NCBI GenBank assembly: GCA_007117675.1
Contig: SKGB01000017.1
Coordinates: 1-28,386 of the forward strand
Direction: 5' to 3'
Source: Candidatus Nomurabacteria bacterium
GTDB lineage: Bacteria > Patescibacteriota > Minisyncoccia > Phycocordibacterales > CSBR16-119
DNA length: 28,386 bases
Shown: piece after piece, positions 16,094 to 22,312 of the stretch
Layout of the letters: the number at the start of each line of letters is the position of its first letter
How positions within the stretch are numbered: the stretch's first letter is position 1
Program-made: the position numbers and the translations under genes
The notes under the pieces: generated by a model
The model's input: the letters and a program-made list of their open reading frames with translations, nothing else
Databases searched by the model: none
Told to the model about the DNA's origin: nothing

Positions 16094-16113
16094 TTGAAAC
16101 GAAACAAAACAAA
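16094..16113 (+). repeat. 3' arm of 16S processing stem
   Basis: Exact 20-base complement of 14341-14360. It can also form a 9-bp local hairpin with GTTTTGTTT at 16123-16131. Confidence 0.75.
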
Positions 16114-16163
16114 GATATTAAGTTTTGTTTAAACAGATATTTTGTATATAAAAGATAAGAAAC

Positions 16164-16187
16164 AAGCTCGAAAGAGCTTATTTTTTA
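16164..16187 (+). terminator. Terminator of the 16S unit
   Basis: AAGCTC-GAAA-GAGCTT stem-loop followed by ATTTTTT. It ends the stand-alone 16S transcript. Confidence 0.8.
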
Positions 16188-16270
16188 TGGTCTGTATAGG
16201 GTGTTTCTTCCTCTTGAGTATGATATTATTTTATGTGTAAATTTATTTAGTAATATTATGTACTGGTTTT

Positions 16271-16903
16271 ATGTCTCAAAATTCAAAAAATAGTAAAAGA
16301 ACACTTTTGGTAACTGGAATTATTATTCTTGTTTTTATTGTAAGCCTGATTGCGTTACGAAAAGATGCGTCTGCACCATACTCACAAGTGTTGGTTGAGG
16401 ATGAGTTTTCTTCTGAGATTGCTGTTGATGGAGAACAACTTGGTGTAGAGATGAATTTTGCTGAAATAATAGCAACAGTTCCTTCTTTTGGTGATATTGA
16501 TGGTTCTCAAAAAAAATATCAAGACAGTGTTCATGGTTTTGCGGTTGAAGTGTTGTTTAATCAAAACATAGTTTCTGATTACAGAGAAACAGTAACTTAT
16601 TTTCCATTTTATCCTGAAGAAAGATTTGAAGGGCGTGTGTTGCTAGAAGATGTGCATATGTATGTGATTGATCGTGAGTATATGGATTTTCTTTCTGCAT
16701 TTTCTTATGGTCTTTTAATTCCTTTTATTTCAGAATCTCAGGTTGTGGTAACTCCTCGAACAACGGGTGCTGGAGATAATTTTTTACATCAATCTTTTAT
16801 TGATTTGCGAAATGGAAAAATACTGTTGCTTACACACAAAACAGACAGTGAAGTATACTCAAGTGTTTTAAATGATTTGAATAATTCTATAACAATTCAA
16901 TAA
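16271..16903 (+). CDS. Membrane-anchored protein of unknown function
   Basis: 210 residues. A short basic N terminus (KNSKR) precedes one membrane helix (about residues 11-28, LLVTGIIILVFIVSLIAL), and the rest is a soluble, acidic alpha/beta domain outside the membrane with no cysteine and no motif I recognise. Segments such as YFPFYPEERFEGRVLLEDVHMYVIDREYMDFL suggest a compact fold. No Shine-Dalgarno; TATTAT at 16254-16259 is 11 nt from the ATG. The DUF192 gene starts 8 nt after its stop, so the two may form a pair of envelope proteins. Confidence 0.65.
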   Translation: MSQNSKNSKRTLLVTGIIILVFIVSLIALRKDASAPYSQVLVEDEFSSEIAVDGEQLGVEMNFAEIIATVPSFGDIDGSQKKYQDSVHGFAVEVLFNQNIVSDYRETVTYFPFYPEERFEGRVLLEDVHMYVIDREYMDFLSAFSYGLLIPFISESQVVVTPRTTGAGDNFLHQSFIDLRNGKILLLTHKTDSEVYSSVLNDLNNSITIQ

Positions 16904-16911
16904 TCTTCTGT

Positions 16912-17433
16912 ATGAAAACACTCACACGAAAACAGTATTTGTATGTCATAGGTATATTGTTTGTGGTAATTGTGGGTGCTTTTCTTTTGTCTTATATTAG
17001 TAACACGCGTGACCATAAAAAAGATACAGAGAGTGTTGATATGAAGGGTAAGTATTCGGAGTATCTTTCGTATAATCGCGGGCAAGTGATCTTTGGTTCG
17101 GAAATAATTCCTGTGTTTATCGCTGATACAAACGCTTTACGTACACGGGGTTTGTCAGGAAAGAAAACACTACCTCAAGAGTACGGAATGTTGTTTATTT
17201 TTTCAACAGAAAGACAGTATAGTTTTTGGATGAAGGATATGAATTTTGCGATTGATATGGTTTGGATAAATGGTGGTGGAGAGGTTGTGCATGTGGAATC
17301 CGATGTTGCTCCAGAAACGTATCCAGATATGTTTGTGTCTACTGATCCTGCTTTGTATGTACTTGAGGTGAATGCGGGGCTTGCAAGAGATCTTGGGCTT
17401 ACTGCGGGTGCCAAGGTGGAGATAGAATTGTAA
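16912..17433 (+). CDS. DUF192-family protein with N-terminal membrane anchor
   Basis: 173 residues: one membrane helix (about 9-28) followed by a DUF192 domain (about 55-172). Domain hallmarks are TRGLSGKKTLPQEYGMLFIF, FWMKDMNFAIDMVWING and ALYVLEVNAGLARDLGLTAG. DUF192 proteins are small beta-rich extracytoplasmic proteins of unclear role. An AATAAT hexamer overlapping the previous stop codon ends 7 nt before the ATG, so it could be made from its own leaderless mRNA as well as by read-through. A strong bidirectional terminator follows. Confidence 0.82.
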   Translation: MKTLTRKQYLYVIGILFVVIVGAFLLSYISNTRDHKKDTESVDMKGKYSEYLSYNRGQVIFGSEIIPVFIADTNALRTRGLSGKKTLPQEYGMLFIFSTERQYSFWMKDMNFAIDMVWINGGGEVVHVESDVAPETYPDMFVSTDPALYVLEVNAGLARDLGLTAGAKVEIEL

Positions 17434-17487
17434 TTTTTTCTTTATGCCTTTTCTGCGAAGGGTCGGAAAAAAGAAACATACAAAAAG

Positions 17488-17517
17488 AAAAACAACTGCT
17501 TTTCAGCAGTTGTTTTT
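17488..17517. terminator. Bidirectional terminator between the DUF192 gene and rnpB
   Basis: Perfect 13-bp inverted repeat (17488-17500 with 17505-17517) with A-rich left and T-rich right arms, giving a terminator in both directions: for the DUF192 gene on + and for rnpB on -. Confidence 0.85.
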
Positions 17518-17602
17518 CATATTTTGTTGCATCTATAAGCCGGATTCTGTTATCGACAGTTATTTATCTTGATTGTTTGTTGCCAAACAATTCTTTGCGG
17601 CA

Positions 17603-17622
17603 CCCTTCGACTTCGCTCAGGG
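17603..17622. repeat. Palindromic repeat copy 1 inside rnpB
   Basis: CCCTTCGACTTCGCTCAGGG, an imperfect palindrome preceded by CA. It matches from memory the CCCTTCGAC...GCTCAGGG class of short repeats dispersed in many environmental bacterial genomes. It forms a peripheral hairpin of RNase P RNA. Confidence 0.7.
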
Positions 17623-17681
17623 TAAACTCCCAAGCTAAACGAAGTACGGCCTTGCACACAGGTAAGGATTTAGCCGTTTCA

Positions 17682-17701
17682 CCCTTCGACTTCGCTCAGG
17701 G
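17682..17701. repeat. Palindromic repeat copy 2 inside rnpB
   Basis: Identical 20-nt copy of the element at 17603-17622, 79 nt away, also preceded by CA and placed in a second peripheral helix next to the conserved GTGAAACGG segment. Confidence 0.7.
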
Positions 17702-17887
17702 CAGGCCCTAAGTTTATATGAAGGTTTACCCTAAATAAATTAGGGCACTTAAAACTTTTCAGTTTTAAGCGTCACTGCTCGCACCTCTCAAACATTTTTG
17801 GACGGGCGTTACCCGCTACCATTCTCCTGAATACACAGGGTGTGTCCGGACTTTCCTCCCCGTAGGGCAACTATCCGATGCCAGTGA

Positions 17888-17916
17888 ATAATACAAAACT
17901 TGACAGGAAAAGTCAA
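17888..17916 (-). promoter_or_regulatory. rnpB promoter
   Basis: TTGACT (17916-17911 on the minus strand), 17-nt spacer, TATTAT (17893-17888). Predicted start near 17881, at the first base of P1. It is interleaved with a promoter on the opposite strand. Confidence 0.75.
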
Positions 17917-17928
17917 ATCTGCTACTAT
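17900..17928 (+). promoter_or_regulatory. Promoter of candidate small RNA
   Basis: TTGACA (17900-17905), 17-nt spacer, TACTAT (17923-17928). The -35 lies in the spacer of the rnpB promoter and the rnpB -35 lies in this spacer, so polymerase cannot occupy both at once. Confidence 0.65.
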
Positions 17929-17934
17929 ATTTTC

Positions 17935-18013
17935 TGTGAGTTGCTGAAAAGCACTTCCAACAAAACAAAAAAGAAAAGTCCTCGTTATGGCGGGGTCTTT
18001 TCTTTTTTGTTTT
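17935..18013 (+). ncRNA. Candidate small RNA divergent from rnpB
   Basis: A transcript from the promoter above would be about 79 nt: a short hairpin with TGCT-GAAA-AGCA, a single-stranded CAACAAAAC link, then a very strong hairpin (17 perfect bp, 17962-17978 with 17997-18013, plus 5 more pairs and a 6-nt loop) ending in a T-rich 3' arm. No ORF of note. Class unknown; the hairpin could simply be the terminator of a short attenuated transcript. Confidence 0.45.
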
Positions 18014-18039
18014 TCCTTGCGGTTTATTTTTTTGTTTCG

Positions 18040-18174
18040 TATAATTTATATAACTTGTCTTTAATCACAGCGAGCGGCGGCACTCACATATTGTTTTGTT
18101 GGAGTCTTGCACCCGCTCGTGTTGATTGAAGAGAAGTAAATAAAAAACCGCTTCTATCGATGCGGTTTTTTATT
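18040..18174 (+). ncRNA. Candidate second small RNA with promoter and terminator
   Basis: TATAAT at 18040-18045 (weak TTGCGG -35, 17-nt spacer) would start RNA near 18052. The RNA would hold a hairpin with a 7-bp GC-rich base (CGAGCGG 18071-18077 with CCGCTCG 18113-18119), an inner ACTC/GAGT pairing, and a terminator at 18138-18175. The GC-rich island stands out from the AT-rich surroundings. It lacks the SRP GGAA loop and tmRNA ends; class unknown. Confidence 0.35.
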
Positions 18175-18175
18175 T
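18138..18175. terminator. Bidirectional terminator between candidate RNA and arsR-like gene
   Basis: Perfect 14-bp stem (AAATAAAAAACCGC with its complement) with a 10-nt loop; T-tracts on both strands. It ends against the stop codon of the minus-strand regulator gene. Confidence 0.8.
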
Positions 18176-18453
18176 TACAATTGCTTAATTATGTATTTTA
18201 AAAGTTTTGAATTTTTAGGAGATAAATAATATACCGCCTCGTTTAAGTGTTGACCTCTTTCAATAATTCCTCCCATAAGAAGTATTCTCAGATGTTTAGA
18301 TACTGTTTTTACATTACTCTGTGTTTTTTGAGTAATATACCAAACAGGTAAATCTGGTTCTTTTTTAAGAAGTTTAATGATTGCCAGTCTGTGATTATTT
18401 GCAAGTAGTTTGAAAATCTTCTCGAGTCTTTCGATCTGTCGTGTGTCTTTCAT
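18175..18453 (-). CDS. ArsR-family winged-helix transcription regulator
   Basis: 92 residues forming one winged helix-turn-helix: IFKLLANNHRLAIIKLLKKEPDLPVWYITQKTQSNVKTVSKHLRILLMGGIIERGQHLNEAVYYLS. The recognition helix (NVKTVSKHLRIL) and wing (IIERGQHLNEAVYYL) match ArsR/SmtB proteins. There are no cysteines or His clusters of the metal-sensing forms, so the signal is unknown. A TATAAG box ends 8 nt before the ATG, with TTGCAA 15 nt further upstream; no Shine-Dalgarno. Upstream lies the structured intergenic region, which it might control. Confidence 0.8.
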   Translation of the reverse strand: MKDTRQIERLEKIFKLLANNHRLAIIKLLKKEPDLPVWYITQKTQSNVKTVSKHLRILLMGGIIERGQHLNEAVYYLSPKNSKLLKYIIKQL

Positions 18454-18764
18454 GTCTTTACCTTATAAAAAGTTTTGATTTTTTGCAAGCTCTGCTACTA
18501 TTCTCGAGAAAAGGAGAATAGTTATCCACATATAGAGTCATAAAAATATTTTTTATTTGGATAACAATATATAATTAATAACGTACATGTGTAACACTTA
18601 TACAAATACATGCATGTATGGTCGAAGTGTTTTATTAGTTTACGTATGTCTGTCATATGTAAACTAATGTAGAGTTCTTGGTTGGAGCAATCTGCTGCAA
18701 GTAAGGTTCAGGAGTATCCTGAGGCGCCACTCTATAGTTATTAGAATAGTTTTATCATAATGCT
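18454..18764. other. Structured intergenic region with DnaA-box-like site
   Basis: 311 noncoding bases. Left part: arsR promoter, a consensus DnaA box TTATCCACA (18522-18530), an AT-rich stretch, and a near-box TTTGGATAA (18557-18565). Right part: hairpin AACACTT/AAGTGTT enclosing the 14-nt palindrome ATACATGCATGTAT (about 18592-18632); a 14-bp hairpin TTAGTTTAC.../...GTAAACTAA (about 18637-18667); and TAGAGT/ACTCTA (about 18670-18734) enclosing AGCA/TGCT and TCAGGA/TCCTGA hairpins. TATAAT at 18570-18575 could start an RNA spanning these. It does not match SRP RNA, 6S RNA or tmRNA as far as I can judge. Confidence 0.5.
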
Positions 18765-19016
18765 ATGCCAGCAAAAAAGAAAGCTACAAAGAAAAAGACT
18801 ACTAAAAAAGTAGCAAAGAAAAAGACTACTAAAAAAGTAGCAAAGAAAAAAGTAGCAAAGAAAAAAGTAGCAAAGAAAAAGACTACTAAAAAAGTAGCAA
18901 AGAAAAAAGTAGCAAAGAAAAAGACTACTAAAAAAGTAGCAAAGAAAAAAGTAGCAAAGAAAAAGACTACTAAAAAAGTAGCAAAAAGAAAACCAGCATC
19001 TCGACGTCGACGATAG
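18765..19016 (+). CDS. Lys/Ala-rich histone H1-like repeat protein
   Basis: 83 residues, made almost only of K, A, T and V, with an RRRR C terminus. After MPAKKKATK the sequence is built from two modules, A = KKTTKKVAK (27 nt) and B = KKVAK (15 nt), in the order A A B B A B A B A. Such AlgP/H1-like tails bind DNA or RNA by charge; nucleoid compaction is the likely role. A TATCAT hexamer ends 6 nt before the ATG. At DNA level each A module contains CTACT-AAAAA-AGTAG, a small inverted repeat with an A-tract. A strong terminator follows, so it is monocistronic. The near-identical repeats invite slippage and length variation. Confidence 0.8.
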   Translation: MPAKKKATKKKTTKKVAKKKTTKKVAKKKVAKKKVAKKKTTKKVAKKKVAKKKTTKKVAKKKVAKKKTTKKVAKRKPASRRRR

Positions 19017-19048
19017 TTGACTTGCCACACATGTATCTACCTAAATCC

Positions 19049-19083
19049 AAACAAAAAGGCTTATATATTAAGCCTTTTTGTTT
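19049..19083 (+). terminator. Terminator of the histone-like gene
   Basis: Perfect 15-bp inverted repeat (19049-19063 with 19069-19083), TATAT loop, T-tract. Confidence 0.85.
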
Positions 19084-19119
19084 TTATATTGGTATATTTA
19101 TATATAGAGGGAAATATGG

Positions 19120-19125
19120 TAGTAT
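19120..19125 (+). promoter_or_regulatory. -10-like box (TAGTAT) of secA
   Basis: TAGTAT ends 6 nt before the secA ATG; no clear -35. The same TAGTATG arrangement is seen before rnhB. Confidence 0.5.
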
Positions 19126-19131
19126 GTCTTC

Positions 19132-21672
19132 ATGTCAGTATTAGATTCATTTAAAAAACTTTTCGGGGATCCAGCCTCTGATTTTATTAAAAAATCAAAA
19201 AAAACAGTAAGCGAGATTAATGATTTTGAGCCAAAATTTGAAACATTAACAGATGAAGAGCTAAAAAATAAAACCATGGAATTTAAACAAGGTCTTGCGG
19301 ATGGGTCTGTTTCTCTTGACGACATTCTGCCAGAGGCTTTTGCGGTTATTCGTGAAGCTTCAAAACGAGTGCTTGGAATGAGACACTACGATGTGCAAAT
19401 GATCGGCGGTATGGTCATTCACTCTGGAGCTATTGCTGAAATGCGAACTGGAGAAGGGAAAACTCTGGTTGCCACCCTGCCTGCATATCTCAACGCATTG
19501 GTGGGAAAGGGGGTTCATGTTGTTACAGTAAATGACTATCTTGCTCGTCGAGATGCTGTGTGGATGGGGCAGGTTTATCATTTTTTAGGTTTGTCAGTTT
19601 CAGTTATTAACCAACAAAACACTTCGTATAGATATACCGAAAAAGACACCACTGAAGAACAAGACGAAAACCGTGACTCTGTGGGGTCTTTCAAGGTTTC
19701 TTACGATTTTCTTGAGCCGTGTTCTCGGAAAGAAGCCTATCAGGCGGATATTGTATATGGAACCAATAATGAGTTTGGTTTTGATTATCTGCGTGACAAC
19801 CTTGCGGTGCATCCTTCTGGTATCGTGCAGAGAGGACATTTTTTTGCAATTGTTGATGAGATAGACTCTATTTTGATAGACGAGGCTCGAACTCCACTCA
19901 TTATTTCTCAGCCTGGGGATGAGTCAACAGATTTATATAAAACATTTTCTGCTATCGCTAAAACTTTGGTTAATGAGACTGATTTTAAGGTTGATGAAAA
20001 ATTACGAGCAGTCACACTTACAGACAGTGGAATCGAAAAAGCAGAAAAAGCTCTTGGTGTTGAGAATATATATACAGAAAAAGGTATCGCCTATGTGCAC
20101 CATTTAGAAACAGCGGTTCGCGCACAGTCTTTGTTTAAAAAAGACAAAGAGTATGTTGTTTCAAATGGGGAAGTTCTTATTGTAGATCCTTCAACAGGAA
20201 GAATGATGCCAGGGCGTCGGTTCAATATGGGTCTTCATCAGGCTCTTGAAGCAAAAGAGGGTGTTGTGATACAGCAGGAAAGTAAAACAGCGGCATCTAT
20301 TACCTATCAAAATTACTTCAAATTTTATGAACGTTTGTCGGGTATGACAGGTACTGCAAAAACATCAAGCGAAGAGTTTTTGGCGGTGTATGGTCTTGAT
20401 GTTATAACTATCCCTACTCATAAAACAATTGCTCGTATTGACCATCAAGATTTAATTTTTATCAATACTCAAGCGAAGTTTCGTGCCATTGCTCAGAAAA
20501 TCAAAGAAATAAACGCAACAGGACAGCCTGTTCTTGTAGGTACTATTTCTATTGAGCAAAATGAACTTTTGTCAGAATACCTTAAATCTTTAGGTGTAAA
20601 GCATCAAGTGCTTAATGCTAAAAAACACGAAGAAGAAGGGCAGGTGATTGCGCAAGCTGGAAAAAAAGGTGCGGTTGTGATTGCGACAAACATGGCGGGT
20701 CGAGGAATCGACATTAAACTCGGTGGTGACCCATGTACTTCTGAAGAAGAGGAAGAAATCAAAAAACTTGGCGGTTTGTTTGTTTTGGGAAGTGAGCGAC
20801 ATGATTCTCGTCGTATCGACAACCAGCTTCGTGGTCGTGCAGGGCGACAAGGTGACCCAGGAGAAACGCAGTTTTTTGTTTCTCTCGATGATGACCTTGC
20901 TCGAATTTTTGGAGGTGACCGTCTCAAATCAATGATTGGGCGTTTGAATCTACCGGAAGATGAACCTATATCAAACAAGTTTATTTCTCGTTCTGTGGAA
21001 TCTGCACAAAAAAAAGTCGAAGGGTTTCAGTTTGATGGTAGAAAATCAACCTTGGAATATGACAATGTGTTAAACACGCAGAGAAATACTATTTATACTC
21101 GAAGAAGAACTGTGTTACTTTCGCCAAACGAAGAGGTTGAGGCGTATGTGAAAACATTAGGGTTTACAGATTCTGAATATGATACATTCTGTATTCAGAA
21201 AATACAGGAGTTGGGAGCTGATATTTTTTGGGATACGGTACGAAGAATTGTTTTGCATGTTACCGATACTTTATGGATGCAACACTTGGATTCCATGGCG
21301 CATCTTAAAAACTCTGTAAACTTACGTTCATATGGACAAAGAGACCCTATTATTGAATACAAGCGTGAAGGCTTGCAAATGTTTAAAACAATGGAGCTTG
21401 AAGCTGTGAATCAGATAAAGGGGTTCATCACTACAATTCGTCCTGAAGAAGCTTCTAGTGCACCAACAGAGCCTGTGTTATCTCGAGCACAAGCTCAATC
21501 TTTCAAGATAAACATGTCTTCAAACAACAACACTCAATCCTTTCAAAAATTCTCAGACAAAGAATACGGAAGAAACGACAAGGTGATACTTGTAAAAGGA
21601 GGGGAGGAGAAAGAGATAAAGTTTAAAAAAGCACAAGAATACCTCGACGATGGTTGGGTTATAAATAAATAG
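19132..21672 (+). CDS. secA: Preprotein translocase ATPase SecA
   Basis: Motor that drives proteins through SecYEG. 846 residues. Walker A MRTGEGKTLVATL lies near residue 103, the DEID helicase motif IVDEIDSILIDEARTPLII near 240, the preprotein cross-linking domain after it, and the second motor domain with VATNMAGRGIDIKLGG and QLRGRAGRQGDPGETQF near 525-585. The helical scaffold/wing part ends in LWMQHLDSMAHLKNSVNLRSYGQRDPIIEYK. The C terminus lacks the CxCx8C[HC] zinc motif used for SecB or lipid contacts and has a Ser/Asn linker and a short globular tail instead. GAGGG lies 20 nt upstream, too far to be a Shine-Dalgarno; the start is set by TAGTAT 6 nt upstream. Confidence 0.97.
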   Translation: MSVLDSFKKLFGDPASDFIKKSKKTVSEINDFEPKFETLTDEELKNKTMEFKQGLADGSVSLDDILPEAFAVIREASKRVLGMRHYDVQMIGGMVIHSGAIAEMRTGEGKTLVATLPAYLNALVGKGVHVVTVNDYLARRDAVWMGQVYHFLGLSVSVINQQNTSYRYTEKDTTEEQDENRDSVGSFKVSYDFLEPCSRKEAYQADIVYGTNNEFGFDYLRDNLAVHPSGIVQRGHFFAIVDEIDSILIDEARTPLIISQPGDESTDLYKTFSAIAKTLVNETDFKVDEKLRAVTLTDSGIEKAEKALGVENIYTEKGIAYVHHLETAVRAQSLFKKDKEYVVSNGEVLIVDPSTGRMMPGRRFNMGLHQALEAKEGVVIQQESKTAASITYQNYFKFYERLSGMTGTAKTSSEEFLAVYGLDVITIPTHKTIARIDHQDLIFINTQAKFRAIAQKIKEINATGQPVLVGTISIEQNELLSEYLKSLGVKHQVLNAKKHEEEGQVIAQAGKKGAVVIATNMAGRGIDIKLGGDPCTSEEEEEIKKLGGLFVLGSERHDSRRIDNQLRGRAGRQGDPGETQFFVSLDDDLARIFGGDRLKSMIGRLNLPEDEPISNKFISRSVESAQKKVEGFQFDGRKSTLEYDNVLNTQRNTIYTRRRTVLLSPNEEVEAYVKTLGFTDSEYDTFCIQKIQELGADIFWDTVRRIVLHVTDTLWMQHLDSMAHLKNSVNLRSYGQRDPIIEYKREGLQMFKTMELEAVNQIKGFITTIRPEEASSAPTEPVLSRAQAQSFKINMSSNNNTQSFQKFSDKEYGRNDKVILVKGGEEKEIKFKKAQEYLDDGWVINK

Positions 21673-21701
21673 AAAAACGAAGCCCTCAGGGCTTCGTTTT
21701 T
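21673..21701. terminator. Shared terminator of secA and the convergent small gene
   Basis: Perfect 13-bp inverted repeat (21673-21685 with 21689-21701), 3-nt loop, A and T tracts on either side, so it works in both directions. Confidence 0.85.
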
Positions 21702-22009
21702 TAAATTTGATATCTATCTGCATCATTTATTTTTATCTTAGACAATACCGGATTTTGAATGTTTTCAGCAACATTTTGAATAGTTGCATCTGGTACGATG
21801 TCTGTAATAAAATCACAAACAGTATGTATGTTTTGTTTGTGAAATACCGCAAATCGAACTACATTTTCTTTGTCTGAGGCATTTTCCGTTAAAAGATTGA
21901 TAGATTTTTGTAAGCCAAATTTACGAATTCGACCTCTAAGCATTACGCCATGTATGGGTGATGGTGAGGTTATTTCATAAATATCCCAATAAAGTACAGT
22001 TTCTTTCAT
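21701..22009 (-). CDS. Small protein, possibly acylphosphatase-like
   Basis: About 102 residues, no membrane segment. The pattern HGVMLRGRIRKFGLQKSINLLTENASDKENVVRFAVFHKQNIHTVCDFITDIVPDATIQNV resembles the acylphosphatase fold (strand, Arg-containing loop, R-KLG-L helix, N-T/N strand, second helix, final strand). The GxVQGVGFR catalytic loop is not conserved, so activity is doubtful. ATG 22009 is preferred: TATAAT on this strand (22022-22017) ends 7 nt upstream, whereas the longer start at 22015 would leave 1 nt. Converges with secA. Confidence 0.55.
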   Translation of the reverse strand: MKETVLYWDIYEITSPSPIHGVMLRGRIRKFGLQKSINLLTENASDKENVVRFAVFHKQNIHTVCDFITDIVPDATIQNVAENIQNPVLSKIKINDADRYQI

Positions 22010-22016
22010 AAACATT

Positions 22017-22022
22017 ATTATA
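22017..22022 (-). promoter_or_regulatory. -10 box (TATAAT) of the small acylphosphatase-like gene
   Basis: Consensus TATAAT, 7 nt before ATG 22009; transcription would begin at the ATG. Confidence 0.55.
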
Positions 22023-22036
22023 CCATAAGCAGTTAA

Positions 22037-22067
22037 GAAAAAACCCCTATAAATAAGGGCTTTTTTC
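22037..22067. terminator. Hairpin with A/T tracts in intergenic region
   Basis: AAAAAA-C-CCCT/AGGG-C-TTTTTT stem, T-tracts on both strands. It lies upstream of the small minus-strand gene and far from any + strand stop, so it probably insulates leftward transcription. Confidence 0.5.
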
Positions 22068-22276
22068 TATTGATATTGTGGGTAATATATTGTTTTTTGC
22101 AGTATTAGTCATAAAAGAATTTTTTGGCAAGGCTTGTAAAAACCCTTGTAAATAAACCCCTTGAGGTTTTCTGGTTCTACCAAACACAAAATTAGCGACT
22201 TTTTTATTAAAAAATACTCAAAAAGACCATATTATAAGGCTTTTTAGGGTATTTTACTTGCACGTTTTTGGGCATA
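22068..22276. other. Noncoding region with CTTG repeats and hairpins
   Basis: About 209 bases without a gene. Spaced direct repeats CTTGTAAA (22133-22140), CTTGTAAA (22145-22152) and CTTGAGG (22160-22166) follow CAAGG; an AAACC/GGTTT hairpin overlaps the last. AAAAAG...CTTTTT flank a further weak hairpin around 22220-22246. No RNA family recognised. Confidence 0.35.
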
Positions 22277-22306
22277 TTGACAGTTTTGGTGTCTCTTTGC
22301 TATAAT
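22277..22306 (+). promoter_or_regulatory. Promoter of the lysozyme-like gene
   Basis: TTGACA (22277-22282), 18-nt spacer, TATAAT (22301-22306). Predicted start near 22313, about 195 nt before the ATG. Confidence 0.75.
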
Positions 22307-22312
22307 GACGGA

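Larger units (their letters stand above)
17528..17881 (-). ncRNA. rnpB: RNase P RNA
   Basis: Catalytic RNA that trims tRNA 5' leaders. On the minus strand it carries the conserved 5' core GAGGAAAGTCCGGAC near 17845-17860, GCGGGTAACGCCCG, GGGTGAAACGG and the conserved 3' core ACAGAATCCGGCTTA at 17536-17551. The ends pair as GCATC/GATGC to close P1. Length is about 354 nt, normal for a bacterial type. A TTGACT-17-TATTAT promoter starts it near 17881, and the bidirectional terminator ends it. Two identical 20-nt palindromic repeats lie inside (17603-17622 and 17682-17701). Confidence 0.93.

Noticed and set aside
17878..18129. 83-codon + strand ORF over the rnpB/small RNA promoter region
   Set aside because: It covers two promoters, a 17-bp hairpin and the candidate RNAs; the translation is low complexity and resembles no protein.
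18670..18734. SRP RNA or 6S RNA candidate in the multi-branch hairpin
   Set aside because: No GGAA apical loop with flanking GGUCAGG/AGCAG motif on either strand, and too short for 6S.
18741..19030. Phe/Leu-rich minus-strand ORFs of 91-95 codons opposite the Lys-rich gene
   Set aside because: Antisense shadows created by the AAA/AAG repeats.
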